DNA of 64,000 bases from Tritrichomonas musculus (GCA_039105265.1 JAPFFF010000002.1:6448001-6512000); one strand, 5' to 3'; positions 51,401 through 60,971 are shown, numbered from the stretch's first letter. The notes: a model not told the origin generated them from the letters alone. A program made the numbers and translations.

Positions 51401-54303
51401 AACACCTTGAATTCTCTAGTGCATACATTCCAAAGAGCATGCATTAATCCTTTGTCATCTTTCTCTACTATTTTATTATTTAGTTCATCATCTTTGACCA
51501 TAATTATTGCTCCCGTACATAAAGCATATGCTGATGCTGTTAATCCATATAATCTGCATGTAGTTTGACACAATGTTTTAATACTTTTATTATAACATCC
51601 TTGACAATTATAACCTGTCCAATATCCTTTATTAGCGTTATTATCATCGTTTTTCCACATTAAAGACCATGTATTGCCAAAACAATATTCTTTGAAAATG
51701 AATTCTAAATTACTTGGTATATTATAATTTGAATCAACTGAGAACACCATTTTATAAAATTCATTATCTTCTGTAATTATTGATGGTTTATAGAAATAAT
51801 GAACATCCGATTTATGTAATTTGAGTGCATTATCAGCCTCGATAACAGAACATTTAATTGCTTTATCAGTTTTTAATGCAGTTGGAGTGAATTGGTTCAT
51901 AATACTTAAATCACCATTAATATATAATGTACGTGGATCGAATGGTAATCTTTTATCAAATGCTATAAAAAATTTTCCATCTAATTTGCTTTGGTCAGCA
52001 GGTCCTATTGAACGAGTCATAGTAAAAGAGTTATCATTTATGATGCAATATTTTTGGTCTATATCATACGTAATGACTGGACAGACTATTTTATTATTTC
52101 TCGAAGAGATGTAAAATTCTTTAATGTATCTTCCTTCTTCATCGTAAATAACATTCTTTCTTAAAACAATTTTAAATATTGGTCTGTTCCAATTTAAGAA
52201 ACCATTCTTTCTTTCTTCAGGTACATCAATAATTAAAATATTACAGTCAATATTATTAATGGTATCTGTTATTTGTGTTATCATTCCATTTTCAATAAAT
52301 AAATCTGCTAATCCTGATTCAATCGTAAAATTAGAATCACCTGATGATAAATTCGATATATCTACACCATTAATCAATCCATTGACATTTAGATTTGCTT
52401 TGATATTAACATCACCATATACTGGTTTTTCTTTTTTAAACTGATAGTTATTTGGTGGCTCAATATAATTGCTTCCATATACTTCTAAAGCTTTCTTGAA
52501 TGATTCACTATCTGAACCTGGAATAGAAACAGAGTCATCAGGCTGTTTTGGTGGTGTGCCGATGTCAATACTCAAAGGACTAACAGCACTATTGCAGTAA
52601 ATCCATTCATTTTCATTTTCATCCCATATAATATCCCCTTCTTTGTTTTTTGTATTGTTAGCCATAAAGGCTGTATAGACAGCCACACTCATTCTATCTT
52701 CATTATTCCTCCAACCTTGACATTTATTATCAAAATCGGTAATCATAATTTGAATCCAGTTTTGTCTGTCCACATCAAATATAAATGAAGGAGGCGCATC
52801 AAAGCTTCTATTTGTTCTCCAGCCAGAAGGGAAATCATCTAATGAATACCCACTCTCAGTTAATAAAACCCATCTATGAAAGAGGGCTGACCAATAATAT
52901 ATTTCATCATGTTCAACATCAAAAGACCTATCATTCATGAAATTGGTATGCTTTATATTTGCATCAATCTGCTGATTTTGTTTTTGATATTGATTTACCA
53001 AATCATTTATACCATCATTATTATTGTAAATCGAAAAGTCAACTACCTGTGATTGAGCCAATTGGGCCTGGTTGTCAAAATGTAAACGACTAATATCATG
53101 TACCTGAAGATGGTCTTGAACCTCATCCACTCTATCATACAAATCAGCTAACAATTCAACAAATATAGCATCGTTCTCATCTTCAAAATTATTCTCTCCA
53201 TCTTGATTACAATTGCATGATTTTATTTTTGAACAATAATCAGCCCAATAGTTTAATGATACTATTATATTATTTATATTCAGCTGGACATCATTTAGGA
53301 ATTGATTTAAACTGACCTTTACTTTTGTACCATCGATATTGTCAACTTTTATTGTATGGTCTACAGTTAATGATGTCGTAAATAGTTTTAGAGCCGATGC
53401 CAGCCCATATCCAAGAACACTAGATAACAATAGATTTTGAATTATTTTTGGATAATTTAAGTAATTATCTTTTTGGTTTTGCGTATAGATATCGATGAAT
53501 TCACCAGGGCTGCTTACCTCCACTAACTGGTCTGCTTTAACTTCTTCTGTACTATTTTTATATTTATATCCTATTGTTTGAAGAGTATGATTTTCAGGAT
53601 TGTAATGATATTGCTTTGTTCCATTTATTATCTTTGTTAAGTTTGTTTCGTTAAATACATCATATAATATCCTTTTTATGGATTGATTCTTTTTTTCATT
53701 CTTCATAATATTCATCAACATATCAGCTAAATTATAAAATGGTTTGTAATGAAGGAAAGGTTCAGTTGGAGAAGGTTTTGGTGGTGCAGTAGGAGTTTGA
53801 ACATACTTTATAACATCACATTGCCCTTTATCTTCATCCAATACTACTTGTTCATATCCGTCAGCTGCACACATCAATTCGTTGTACATATCATGGACAG
53901 CTTCACAGGTTTTTGATTCCGCTTCGATAATGTCATTGAATGTATTAACACATAATTCATCTTTGATAAGCTCTCTGTTGGACTCTACTTGTTCTGATTT
54001 CACTTCCATCAATATATTTTCTGGCGCTCTATATTCAAGTATTTGTGTAGATTTTTCAGTTATTGGAACGTCGCCGAATCCTTCAAGACTGCCTCCATTT
54101 TCAATGTAATCGTTTACCACTCTTGCATCAACTTCAGCTTTATTGTATAGACAATTAAATTTTGGGTATTCATTTGGTTTATCATCTTGAGTAATATTTA
54201 TTTGTTCATTTCCATCTTCATCTTCTCCTTCACATATTTCAAAACCATTTGCTTTAAGTTTAGATGCCACCTTGCTCTTTGCAGAATACAGTGCCAAAGA
54301 CAT
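48418..54303 (-). CDS. Fibre-like giant surface protein (copy B)
   Basis: Start chosen at the second Met (54303, MSLALYSAKSK), because this aligns with the start of the element A protein and leaves exactly 18 bp to the divergent gene; the earlier ATG at 54345 would overlap that gene. The N-terminal domain ends in FNCLYNKAEV as in A, and about 350-400 extra residues follow. The block EEVNWD ... YIIDQQFY ... PNPNAATTLYTDYNITSSKI ... TTMRSDLN (about residue 1113) is nearly identical to A. After it come a heptad stretch, a hydrophobic glycine-rich segment (MAGVALAIGATGTLMGGLSL), YTKEEADAKYRSK and YSKSESDEKYRSK modules, a long coiled coil (about 1800-1840) and a beta-rich end. An attachment fibre is inferred. 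Frame open. Confidence 0.78.
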   Translation of the reverse strand: MSLALYSAKSKVASKLKANGFEICEGEDEDGNEQINITQDDKPNEYPKFNCLYNKAEVDARVVNDYIENGGSLEGFGDVPITEKSTQILEYRAPENILMEVKSEQVESNRELIKDELCVNTFNDIIEAESKTCEAVHDMYNELMCAADGYEQVVLDEDKGQCDVIKYVQTPTAPPKPSPTEPFLHYKPFYNLADMLMNIMKNEKKNQSIKRILYDVFNETNLTKIINGTKQYHYNPENHTLQTIGYKYKNSTEEVKADQLVEVSSPGEFIDIYTQNQKDNYLNYPKIIQNLLLSSVLGYGLASALKLFTTSLTVDHTIKVDNIDGTKVKVSLNQFLNDVQLNINNIIVSLNYWADYCSKIKSCNCNQDGENNFEDENDAIFVELLADLYDRVDEVQDHLQVHDISRLHFDNQAQLAQSQVVDFSIYNNNDGINDLVNQYQKQNQQIDANIKHTNFMNDRSFDVEHDEIYYWSALFHRWVLLTESGYSLDDFPSGWRTNRSFDAPPSFIFDVDRQNWIQIMITDFDNKCQGWRNNEDRMSVAVYTAFMANNTKNKEGDIIWDENENEWIYCNSAVSPLSIDIGTPPKQPDDSVSIPGSDSESFKKALEVYGSNYIEPPNNYQFKKEKPVYGDVNIKANLNVNGLINGVDISNLSSGDSNFTIESGLADLFIENGMITQITDTINNIDCNILIIDVPEERKNGFLNWNRPIFKIVLRKNVIYDEEGRYIKEFYISSRNNKIVCPVITYDIDQKYCIINDNSFTMTRSIGPADQSKLDGKFFIAFDKRLPFDPRTLYINGDLSIMNQFTPTALKTDKAIKCSVIEADNALKLHKSDVHYFYKPSIITEDNEFYKMVFSVDSNYNIPSNLEFIFKEYCFGNTWSLMWKNDDNNANKGYWTGYNCQGCYNKSIKTLCQTTCRLYGLTASAYALCTGAIIMVKDDELNNKIVEKDDKGLMHALWNVCTREFKVLLKDGTEKDASDYHFQLRISIDNTGKIFNNTSYPKYSTLPVYVSCVEWQNYYKNPNAIKDLLKTFERGVLYLTLRDSSDSMRLTFRFSDEVNSTVDVYQYNKAKDCVCIGIYAEYDTIDRIPYKWSDSNIDTTKKDVELYLRKDLVDPIEEVNWDSTTNAFKYIIDQQFYDIRPNPNAATTLYTDYNITSSKIITADNITTMRSDLNVLTNNFDVVSYDVKDITSKVDTLRSEMTEQQNKTQYLKSETDKLEIMAGVALAIGATGTLMGGLSLTETGISFGFNGINGSVRCIVESGERWFGYANELPLHLLSRSIKTDLTPLIDWCNEDIKELTYDANEDTSVPSVAGVFNICNNVVHAMKPTFKMLCNAINEINNDYISKNELVRDDIIDVVGKFVNGEVHLEAEDTITDGIIKARFLVQKVSEYNDVDYEENIVTINITGGTINYQGTTDFPSCTMNDKTFVISNPNKHRVGGISIKENTAKRRMEFTTNDLAYTCDIDALHKKIDTLHEQIEKNDTALATTLNEFPNVDEVNEALDELKNNMVNMDNLYTKEEADAKYRSKNDLIYKESIEVPFENVQDNSGTWEVKITLTRGTHLVGTISNNDGFVKEFDYLFDYNGVITEDGVNVDVEIDGTTYNLTYYKSDSNGLCFYIDNGEDSFDTKLILAEKILKQDKIALKSEIPDDYAYSKSESDEKYRSKTDLKVGNKIILPITNGPYEPEHLLGDFFSTSFIPFQEGAHLVGVTGSNVNEEFDIIFKTESTKKIRDTIAHVMDISVGTFYWEEATGVLYNYSGTYPVRVTLAEFGEEDQIALKSENDELKTKLNNYIKSHQDLAKLVGDNATKIVTMNSQISNLQHENESLKARLDALVNKLTIIKYTFSVPNSNSIRYQFEKQLDAYEGTLYLNYNETKDNVTSEEEIKINISFNVNNTPTSEYQCEPTKIWLNNIEFPLSSGNLVVNATANFIAINSTFFTSNGILLEDNTKNEIHSLL

Positions 54304-54321
54304 TTTATCTGAAATTAAATT
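54304..54321. promoter_or_regulatory. 18-bp divergent intergenic spacer (copy B)
   Basis: Separates the fibre and 244-aa start codons. Same length as in element A, although the surrounding proteins have diverged greatly. Confidence 0.6.
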
Positions 54322-55056
54322 ATGTTGTATAGTGTTCAGAGTCAACCAGGTAATTATAATACGGTAAGACTTAATATTGATATCCCATGGAAATGTCCAT
54401 ACGTGAAGTACTATGTTTCATCTATTAATACCAAAGCCAACATATTGATGACAACGGATGATGATTATTTAATATTTGAGTCATCACTCGGAGAAGTAAA
54501 AATAGAATTTGATGAAATGTATGCTTACTCCTTTAACTACTTAGTCAAATGCCTAAATGCAAATCAGACTGTAATCGAGTTCAAGAATATCAATAATAGA
54601 ACCATTTCACTAAAACCAGTCCAAAATGTAACTTTCAAGGAAGGTAGTCATAGAGCGAAATTGATTACTGGTTTGTTCAATACTAAACCAGGGCATATAT
54701 TTCCAAATGGAGTTGAGTGCGAGGTACCTGATCTACCTATACTTGATTTGGCCAATAAGTTGTATTTAGTTTCATTACAGGGGGTAGCAACTCATTCATC
54801 AATTGGAGACCAAGAATATACCCCAAGCATCCTTGCAAACATTGACACAATGATAATGGATCAAGAGGCAATGATAGTTAACTATGACATGACTAAGCCA
54901 ATAAAAATAAAAGTTAATACGGATTCATTAAAATATTTGGAAATGAGATTAGTCGATTTCATGTTTCAACCAGTAATATTAAAATCTCCTCTCTTCATTA
55001 CCTTAAAAATAAAACCAAGCCAAGAGGCTGATATATATGACATCCTTACTAAATGA
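54322..55056 (+). CDS. 244-aa conserved protein, possible minor capsid/jelly-roll protein (copy B)
   Basis: Full-length homologue of 7836-8603. Conserved stretches are NIDIPWKCPYVKYYVSSI, NTKANILMTTD, HRAKLITGLF, LPILDLANKLYLVS, YTPSILANIDT and FMFQPVILKSPLF. The many short alternating hydrophobic strands fit a beta sandwich. No signal peptide or membrane segment. A minor capsid, penton or fibre-base role is inferred from the conserved pairing with the fibre gene; this is not proven. It overlaps the 3' end of the convergent GIY-YIG-like gene by 8 bp. Confidence 0.7.
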   Translation: MLYSVQSQPGNYNTVRLNIDIPWKCPYVKYYVSSINTKANILMTTDDDYLIFESSLGEVKIEFDEMYAYSFNYLVKCLNANQTVIEFKNINNRTISLKPVQNVTFKEGSHRAKLITGLFNTKPGHIFPNGVECEVPDLPILDLANKLYLVSLQGVATHSSIGDQEYTPSILANIDTMIMDQEAMIVNYDMTKPIKIKVNTDSLKYLEMRLVDFMFQPVILKSPLFITLKIKPSQEADIYDILTK

Positions 55057-55372
55057 TAGCTCTGGGACAATGATATTGGATATAAGTCCTAATAATATAT
55101 ATCATTTCATTCACATTCCCAACAAAGTACTCATTACCTATAAATGCTGTTCCATCTCTTGTTGTTGCTCTCGTATAATTTTCTTCAAATATTGTTATTA
55201 ATTCTTTTTCCACTTTTACTGAATCACTTACTGCTTCAATTATATATACTTCGCTGTCTTTTGGATATTGTCCCATTCTTGTTGCAATCTTATTTGTTCT
55301 ACCAATTTTGTATACAGGTTGATTAGAATAAGAAAATTCCCTTTCACGAATCAAATATATGTATTCTACCAT
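55049..55372 (-). CDS. GIY-YIG-like / T5orf172-type protein (107 aa)
   Basis: Starts MVEYIYLIREREFSYSNQ and continues VYKIGRT...RMGQYPKDSEVYII, the hallmark of the small GIY-YIG-like (T5orf172/MUG113-type) proteins widespread in phages, giant viruses and iridoviruses. The first two strands, the KIGRT arginine helix and the YPK.S motif are visible; a catalytic glutamate candidate is EEN or EKE further on. The family is thought to be DNA-binding or nuclease-like; the exact activity in such viruses is not known. It lies between the 244-aa gene and the polymerase, opposite to both. Absent from the visible part of element A. Confidence 0.82.
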   Translation of the reverse strand: MVEYIYLIREREFSYSNQPVYKIGRTNKIATRMGQYPKDSEVYIIEAVSDSVKVEKELITIFEENYTRATTRDGTAFIGNEYFVGNVNEMIYIIRTYIQYHCPRAII

Positions 55373-55427
55373 TTTAGGGTTAATAAATATTTAGCGTGAT
55401 ATTTTTTTATTTCTTATTTACACTTAA

Positions 55428-58400
55428 ATGACATACCTCTTTGATATATCAGTTGACCTCTATTCGACTGCAAGAACGGAAGCAAGAAAAGAGTATAAGC
55501 AAAGGGTGAAAGACGTAAGAGACAAACGAAAGTTCAAGAAATATTTGAAAGAATTCATGACCAAGGCTAAGAAAGAAATATCATTTGACATAGATATAGG
55601 TGATGATGAAGATAAGAGACTTGCTTTCACTGAAACATTAAGACAATTACACAAAGAGAATAAGAAGAATATAGTAGTAAAAAGCGAATCATTAGGTGGT
55701 GAGGAATACAAATGGTTTACACTTTCCAAGGCACGAAGATTAGATTCAACAATAGGACATATATCAGGGACAATAGACTTGAATGATGACTGTTCAGACA
55801 ATAATCCTTGGGTTGGCAATGTATTCATCCCTGCAAAATACCAGTTGCTCTTCATTAAAAATAGAAAGAGAGGCAAGCAAACATCATTCACTATTAATAA
55901 AGAAGATAATAAAGGTAAGTTGTATGAAGAAGAAGTTGAAGTCGACGAAGATTATCGCGATAATCCAGAAGGTGGATTCTTCCCTTATATTAATCTCTCT
56001 GATTTAGACTTATCACAGTACCAAATATTCAAGACAGTTGATAAGAAGAACTATAAAGACAATTGTTTGGTATATGCTTGCATTCAGTCTGGAGTATTCA
56101 CTGATGAGGAAATTAATTATTTACGCTTTATGGTCAAGACTAGGTTAATCCCCAATAACTTGATATACGATATAGCCAAGCAGTTTAAATGCCATTTTGT
56201 TGTAAGAAGGATTAATGAGGGAAAAGATGTAGTAAACCAACAAGAAATAAAAATAGATACAAGAAAGAGACCATGGGCCAAAGAGTTTGACCGAATTGTT
56301 GACTTATTACTGTACAAGAACCATTACATGATATATAAACCCCTAAATGGTGTTAAACCTATGGCAATATTTCGCAAGCTATTTAAAGAAGGAAAGTTCA
56401 GGGAGATAAAGAACTGTGAAATGAATATCTTAGCAACGAATGAATACAACTCTCACTTAGCGGATTATACAGACCTTGAATATGATCCTGAATTGTGCTG
56501 TAAACTAATAGATTCATCAGAGACGAAAAAGGAGAGAGAGTGGAGTAGGATTTATTATTCTGATTTTGAAACTAATACCACTGTATCACCCCATATGCCT
56601 TATCTAAATATTACTGTGTACAGGACCAAAGAGTTAATTCATAAAATGATATTTGATGGGGAGAATATTGCTGACAGATTACTAAAGTCATTGGAGAACA
56701 ATTCTCTCATTTACTTCCATAACCTTAAATATGATGCTTGTTTCTTTATAAATACTCCTGGATGGGATGTACAAATAACAGAGAGAAGTGGAACGATTCT
56801 GCAAATAGTCATGACAAAGTATAAACCTAACAAGAGATTAACTTTCCGCAATAGCTACTCTATCATCCCTGCTGCATTAGCTTCATTTGGTAAGATGTTT
56901 CAGTTACCAGTTCATAAAGAGGTAATGGCCTATAAAATATATACTGAAAGGAACATAAATAGGAAAACTGTCTCTGCGCTTGAATTTCAACTACAGTATT
57001 ACTTAGAGAACCAAGACAAGAAACCATTGACACAGATAAAACAAGACTGGAAGCAATTAATAGATAATGCAAAAGCTTGTGGTGCATATGTTGGAGGAGC
57101 TATTGATATTATGAAGTATGCCATCTATTATTGCAAACTGGATTGCATAGTATTGATGAAGGGAGTAGAGAAATTTAATAGAGATCTGGTAGAAGTATTT
57201 AAGCAGACGAAGACAAAGATGCTTGATGTCCATAACTTTATATCCATTAGCTCTATTGGCTACTATTATGCATATAAATTTGGTTGCTTTGATGGGTGTT
57301 ATCAACTTAGTGGTAAACCACAAAACTTCATTCAGAGATGCGTTAGTGGAGGTAGAACAATGACAGCTAATAATGAAAAGCAATATATAGAGGAAAGGAT
57401 ACAAGATTTTGATGCAGTCAGTTTATATCCTAGTGCAATGAGTATTATGTCTGGTGTACCTAAAGGAGTGCCAGAAGTAATTCGCCTGGAGGCCTCAGGT
57501 ACTAATCGTGCGGGCCCATCGGATATGTTTACAAAGGAATTATTAGATTTTGATCAGTTCTTCATTGAAATCAATATCAAGAAGATCAAGTGCAAAGCTG
57601 ACAAACCATATAAATTTGGACAAATATTTAGTAGGAATGATCAAGGGTCAAAAATATTTAACAACAACCCCATCAACAATTATTACATAGACAAGAGAGC
57701 TTTTATGGACTTGATGGAGTTTTATGATTTCGATTATGAGTTTATTAGAGGATATTACTTTGACAAAGGATTCAACAACAAGATTAATGTATTTATAGAG
57801 AAATTGTTCAATCTAAGAAGGAGATACCAAGATGCTAACAATCCATTGCAACAAACCATCAAACTACTTCTTAATTCCATTTACGGAAAATCTATCCTAA
57901 AGGCAACAACAACTGAAACTAAATGTATACCAAAAGATAAAGCCATTAAATATATATGGAAGAACTATAATTACATAACAGAGGTGATAGAGAACAAGTC
58001 AATTGATAATGTATATGTTAAGAAGGTTAAACCAATAAACAGTCATTTTAATTTACCTCATTTTGGTGCTAGTGTCTTGTCATGGAGCAAACATTTAATG
58101 AATAGGGTAATGAGTACAGCTGAGCAAAATGGAATAGACATCTACTATACTGATACAGATAGCGTACACGTTAGAGAAATAGATGTACCAAGGATAGCTG
58201 AGGTGTTCAAGAAAAAATATGGGAAGGAGTTGATTGGTAAGAAGATGACACAGTTTCATTGTGACTTTGATTCATTTAATGGTGCTGTCGGTAGTGTTCA
58301 TTCAAGGAAATTAATAGCATTAGGAAAGAAAAGTTACTTAGATATTCTAGTTGATGAAAAAGGTAATGAAGGCTATCACATCCGTATGCGTGGAGTACCC

Positions 58401-58574
58401 AAGCAATGCATATTAAACAAGTGTAAACGAATGGGTATTACAGTAGAGGAGTTATATGAAAGGATGTATCACGGAGAAGAAATAACATTTAATTTATTAG
58501 ATGGTGCTCCAATTGCTTCAGAAAATCATCTTCTTATCAACAAATTAATATTCCGGTTTTTGAAAGAAAGATGA
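55428..58574 (+). CDS. Family B DNA polymerase, protein-primed type (copy B), 1048 aa
   Basis: An open frame with all landmarks: charged N-terminus; Cys...His region (NCLVYACIQSGVF ... LLLYKNHYMIY, about residues 205-305) that looks like a papain/OTU-like fold; exonuclease motifs YYSDFETNT (about 380), YFHNLKYDACFF (about 430), YYCKLDC (about 565); polymerase motifs DFDAVSLYPSAM (about 660), LLLNSIYGKS (about 815), YYTDTDSVH (about 905); and GVPKQ in the thumb region. It belongs to the DNA_pol_B_2 group that starts replication from a terminal protein. Relative to copy A it has about 15 additional GC-encoded residues near position 687. It precedes the primase-helicase on the same strand. Confidence 0.95.
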   Translation: MTYLFDISVDLYSTARTEARKEYKQRVKDVRDKRKFKKYLKEFMTKAKKEISFDIDIGDDEDKRLAFTETLRQLHKENKKNIVVKSESLGGEEYKWFTLSKARRLDSTIGHISGTIDLNDDCSDNNPWVGNVFIPAKYQLLFIKNRKRGKQTSFTINKEDNKGKLYEEEVEVDEDYRDNPEGGFFPYINLSDLDLSQYQIFKTVDKKNYKDNCLVYACIQSGVFTDEEINYLRFMVKTRLIPNNLIYDIAKQFKCHFVVRRINEGKDVVNQQEIKIDTRKRPWAKEFDRIVDLLLYKNHYMIYKPLNGVKPMAIFRKLFKEGKFREIKNCEMNILATNEYNSHLADYTDLEYDPELCCKLIDSSETKKEREWSRIYYSDFETNTTVSPHMPYLNITVYRTKELIHKMIFDGENIADRLLKSLENNSLIYFHNLKYDACFFINTPGWDVQITERSGTILQIVMTKYKPNKRLTFRNSYSIIPAALASFGKMFQLPVHKEVMAYKIYTERNINRKTVSALEFQLQYYLENQDKKPLTQIKQDWKQLIDNAKACGAYVGGAIDIMKYAIYYCKLDCIVLMKGVEKFNRDLVEVFKQTKTKMLDVHNFISISSIGYYYAYKFGCFDGCYQLSGKPQNFIQRCVSGGRTMTANNEKQYIEERIQDFDAVSLYPSAMSIMSGVPKGVPEVIRLEASGTNRAGPSDMFTKELLDFDQFFIEINIKKIKCKADKPYKFGQIFSRNDQGSKIFNNNPINNYYIDKRAFMDLMEFYDFDYEFIRGYYFDKGFNNKINVFIEKLFNLRRRYQDANNPLQQTIKLLLNSIYGKSILKATTTETKCIPKDKAIKYIWKNYNYITEVIENKSIDNVYVKKVKPINSHFNLPHFGASVLSWSKHLMNRVMSTAEQNGIDIYYTDTDSVHVREIDVPRIAEVFKKKYGKELIGKKMTQFHCDFDSFNGAVGSVHSRKLIALGKKSYLDILVDEKGNEGYHIRMRGVPKQCILNKCKRMGITVEELYERMYHGEEITFNLLDGAPIASENHLLINKLIFRFLKER
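57483..57527. repeat. GC-rich in-frame insert in polymerase B gene
   Basis: About 45 nt with GAGGCCTC and GGGCCC palindromes, encoding RLEASGTNRAGPSDM, in a gene otherwise AT-rich. The polymerase of element A has no matching residues at this position. Confidence 0.7.
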
Positions 58575-58580
58575 AATTCT

Positions 58581-58602
58581 AAAAAAGCTTTGTTATATTT
58601 TT
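58581..58602 (+). promoter_or_regulatory. Post-stop motif, copy 1 (polymerase)
   Basis: AAAAAAGCTTTGTTATATTT plus TT, 6 bp after the polymerase stop. The same 22 bp with one change follows the helicase stop (60970-60991). May be a poly(A)/termination signal or an intergenic promoter element. Confidence 0.65.
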
Positions 58603-58685
58603 GGTTTGACTATTGTTCCTTGTTCCTAGATGTTCCCGGATAAATCGTTTCCTAAAAAATGGAGCGGACAGATGACAGATGACAG
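58596..58685. repeat. 90-bp inverted repeat, left copy (flanks primase-helicase)
   Basis: Inverted relative to 61002-61090 with roughly 85% identity by eye. The core TTGTTCCTAGATGTTCCCGG is identical, and it ends in the iteration ACAGATGACAGATGACAG. Confidence 0.9.
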
Positions 58686-58739
58686 ATTTCATTTTATTTT
58701 TTTTTATTAATTTTTTTTCATTAATACACATAAACAAAT

Positions 58740-60971
58740 ATGACAGAAACAAACTTGACAGTCTCTTGGGAATTAAATGAACTTATGTTAAGACAAAGGA
58801 TAGAGAACAACACAGTAAATCTCTACAATTATCTAAAGCATGATGGAGGAAGTGGTACAGCAGTCACAGGTAAAGCTCTTCTTAATAATAAGTGTTTGAA
58901 TCTCTCCATAGTAGACTTAGATATCAACAAAGAGCTAAAACAAGAAGAGAAAGAAGTAATACGTAAGACATTGATGAGTAAATTAAGTGACGAAGATATA
59001 GTTGTACAGACAGCAAGTGGTGGATTGCATATTTATTGTAATACAGAAGAGTATTATGTTGAATCGAACCGAATGGTAAAATGTTATACTAGTCCTGAGT
59101 ATGATGTAGATATATTTTCCTCGGTAGATGTTAACAGCAGATCACTTGTAGTATTGCCAGGAAGTAAAGTCAGAAAGAACGCTAAAACGCCTATTACAAC
59201 GTATAAGTTTTTACAAGGTTCATTAGATTCAAAAATAAGAAGGTCACTTTCAGATATCTTACATGACCTAGACATCAGTATAAAGATTAAACAGAGCCCA
59301 GAGATAGAAAAGATAATGTTTGATCATGATGGAGAAACAATATCAGAGCAATACGCATTAAATTTAATTGAAGGACTTACAGGAATAGAAGTACATAATG
59401 ATGCTGGTGGAAGAAGAATAGAGGATGAGGTTACTTTATTTACTTTATTTCAAGCGCTAAATGCACTTCCAACAAATCTAATAGATGAAGCTTACTCTCA
59501 TGTTCAAAATTACTGTAAACTTACTGATGCTGCAGCTAGCAATTTCGACAGAGCTAGAAGAAGATATGCCAGGTCTTGTACTTCAGCACATGTGTTGGAA
59601 AAGATTCTTCGTTGCTGGAATAATGAATATTACATAAAAGTTATATCTCCAGTGGTTAGTCAAAACGAGATTATCATAAAAGATATAGACTTAAACGACT
59701 CGTTTACTATAAATGATATTAGACAGAAGGCAGAACAACATAGATATACCACAAACAAGGATCTAGTAGAAGACTTATCAAGAGTATTAAGGTTTATAGA
59801 TGATGGTAATGATACTTATGTTCTTAAGACATATAACTCAATTAGCGAAACGTTCTATTTGAAGTTTGTAACTGATGCTTACATTGTAAAGACGTTAAAG
59901 AGAATAGCGATAGACGAGAAAGTAAATGCTCATACATTGTTGATGAATAATCTTTCTAAATTCACAAGACTTGGTGTAAAATTTAACAGCAAAGACAAGA
60001 ATACACTATCACTCTTCCATGGTTACAAGTATAAGGTGCAAGAAAAGGTAGATATAAACAAGATTAAGATGTTTCTTGATTTAATCCTTGAAGTGATATG
60101 CGACCATGAGAAACATATCTATGACTATATATTAAACTGGATAGCATTCATCGTACAAAATCCGGGAGTTAAAACAGAAGTGGCTCTTGTACTAAAAGGC
60201 TTACAAGGAATCGGTAAGAATCGATTTACAGATGTTTTAAGTGAGATGTTGAGTGGATATTCAGCTAAAAATATAACAGATATAAGTGAACTTACCGGAC
60301 AGTTCAACAGTATTGTAGAAGGCAAAATACTTATTGTGTTGAATGAACTAAAGAATTGTGGAGAAGACAGATTAGCAAACTTCAATGCCCTTAAGTCTAT
60401 TATCTCTGATAACAGCATACGTATAAACGAGAAGTTAGTACCAAGACGTGATGCAGAAAACGTATCCAATTTCATCTTTGTCAGCAATAACAGCTTTCCA
60501 GTAAAGATAGAAAACGGTGATAGAAGGTATGTTGTTCTCGCTTGTAATGGTAAGCATAAAGGAGATTACAAATATTTTCAACAATTATGTTCATCCTTTG
60601 ATGAAGACTTTTATAACACTCTTCTTACATTCTTCATGGAAAGAGATTTATCTAATTTTCAGGTAAGAGAAATACCTATGACTGATGCAAAACAAGATTT
60701 AATTGACGCAAGTAAATCTCCTCTCGATATATGGATATGTGAATATTATAATGCTCTTGTAGATGGAATGAATTGTGATGAAGCATTAATGTGCAAACCA
60801 GCCGAGATGAAGAAAAGGACATTTCAGTTACAGTTGAAAGATAAGTGTGAACGTAAAAGAAAGAGAATAAATGGTAATCTTACTTGGTATTACACGTTAA
60901 AGCAAGAATGTAAAGACATTTATCATCAAACACCGGATGAAAGTATAGTAGAGTTTGAGGAAATGTTATAA
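58740..60971 (+). CDS. Prim-Pol / SF3 (D5-like) primase-helicase (743 aa)
   Basis: The N-terminal third resembles the bifunctional primase-polymerase fold: LSIVDLDINKEL (metal-binding DLD), VVQTASGGLHIYCN (sGG.H.Y), DVDIFSSVDVNSRSLVVLPGS. The C-terminal half is an SF3 AAA+ helicase of the poxvirus D5 type: Walker A LKGLQGIGKNRFTDVLSEML (about residue 485), Walker B KILIVLNELKN, motif C NFIFVSNNSFPVKIENGDRRY. Such proteins open origins and make primers, or in protein-primed systems act as the replicative helicase. It directly follows the polymerase with the same orientation and is bracketed by 90-bp inverted repeats. Frame open. Not seen in element A, whose copy could lie beyond its left edge. 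Confidence 0.92.
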   Translation: MTETNLTVSWELNELMLRQRIENNTVNLYNYLKHDGGSGTAVTGKALLNNKCLNLSIVDLDINKELKQEEKEVIRKTLMSKLSDEDIVVQTASGGLHIYCNTEEYYVESNRMVKCYTSPEYDVDIFSSVDVNSRSLVVLPGSKVRKNAKTPITTYKFLQGSLDSKIRRSLSDILHDLDISIKIKQSPEIEKIMFDHDGETISEQYALNLIEGLTGIEVHNDAGGRRIEDEVTLFTLFQALNALPTNLIDEAYSHVQNYCKLTDAAASNFDRARRRYARSCTSAHVLEKILRCWNNEYYIKVISPVVSQNEIIIKDIDLNDSFTINDIRQKAEQHRYTTNKDLVEDLSRVLRFIDDGNDTYVLKTYNSISETFYLKFVTDAYIVKTLKRIAIDEKVNAHTLLMNNLSKFTRLGVKFNSKDKNTLSLFHGYKYKVQEKVDINKIKMFLDLILEVICDHEKHIYDYILNWIAFIVQNPGVKTEVALVLKGLQGIGKNRFTDVLSEMLSGYSAKNITDISELTGQFNSIVEGKILIVLNELKNCGEDRLANFNALKSIISDNSIRINEKLVPRRDAENVSNFIFVSNNSFPVKIENGDRRYVVLACNGKHKGDYKYFQQLCSSFDEDFYNTLLTFFMERDLSNFQVREIPMTDAKQDLIDASKSPLDIWICEYYNALVDGMNCDEALMCKPAEMKKRTFQLQLKDKCERKRKRINGNLTWYYTLKQECKDIYHQTPDESIVEFEEML

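Noticed and set aside
54304-54345. Upstream ATG at 54345 as start of the element B fibre gene
   Set aside because: It would overlap the divergent gene, and the alignment with element A and the conserved 18-bp spacing favour 54303.
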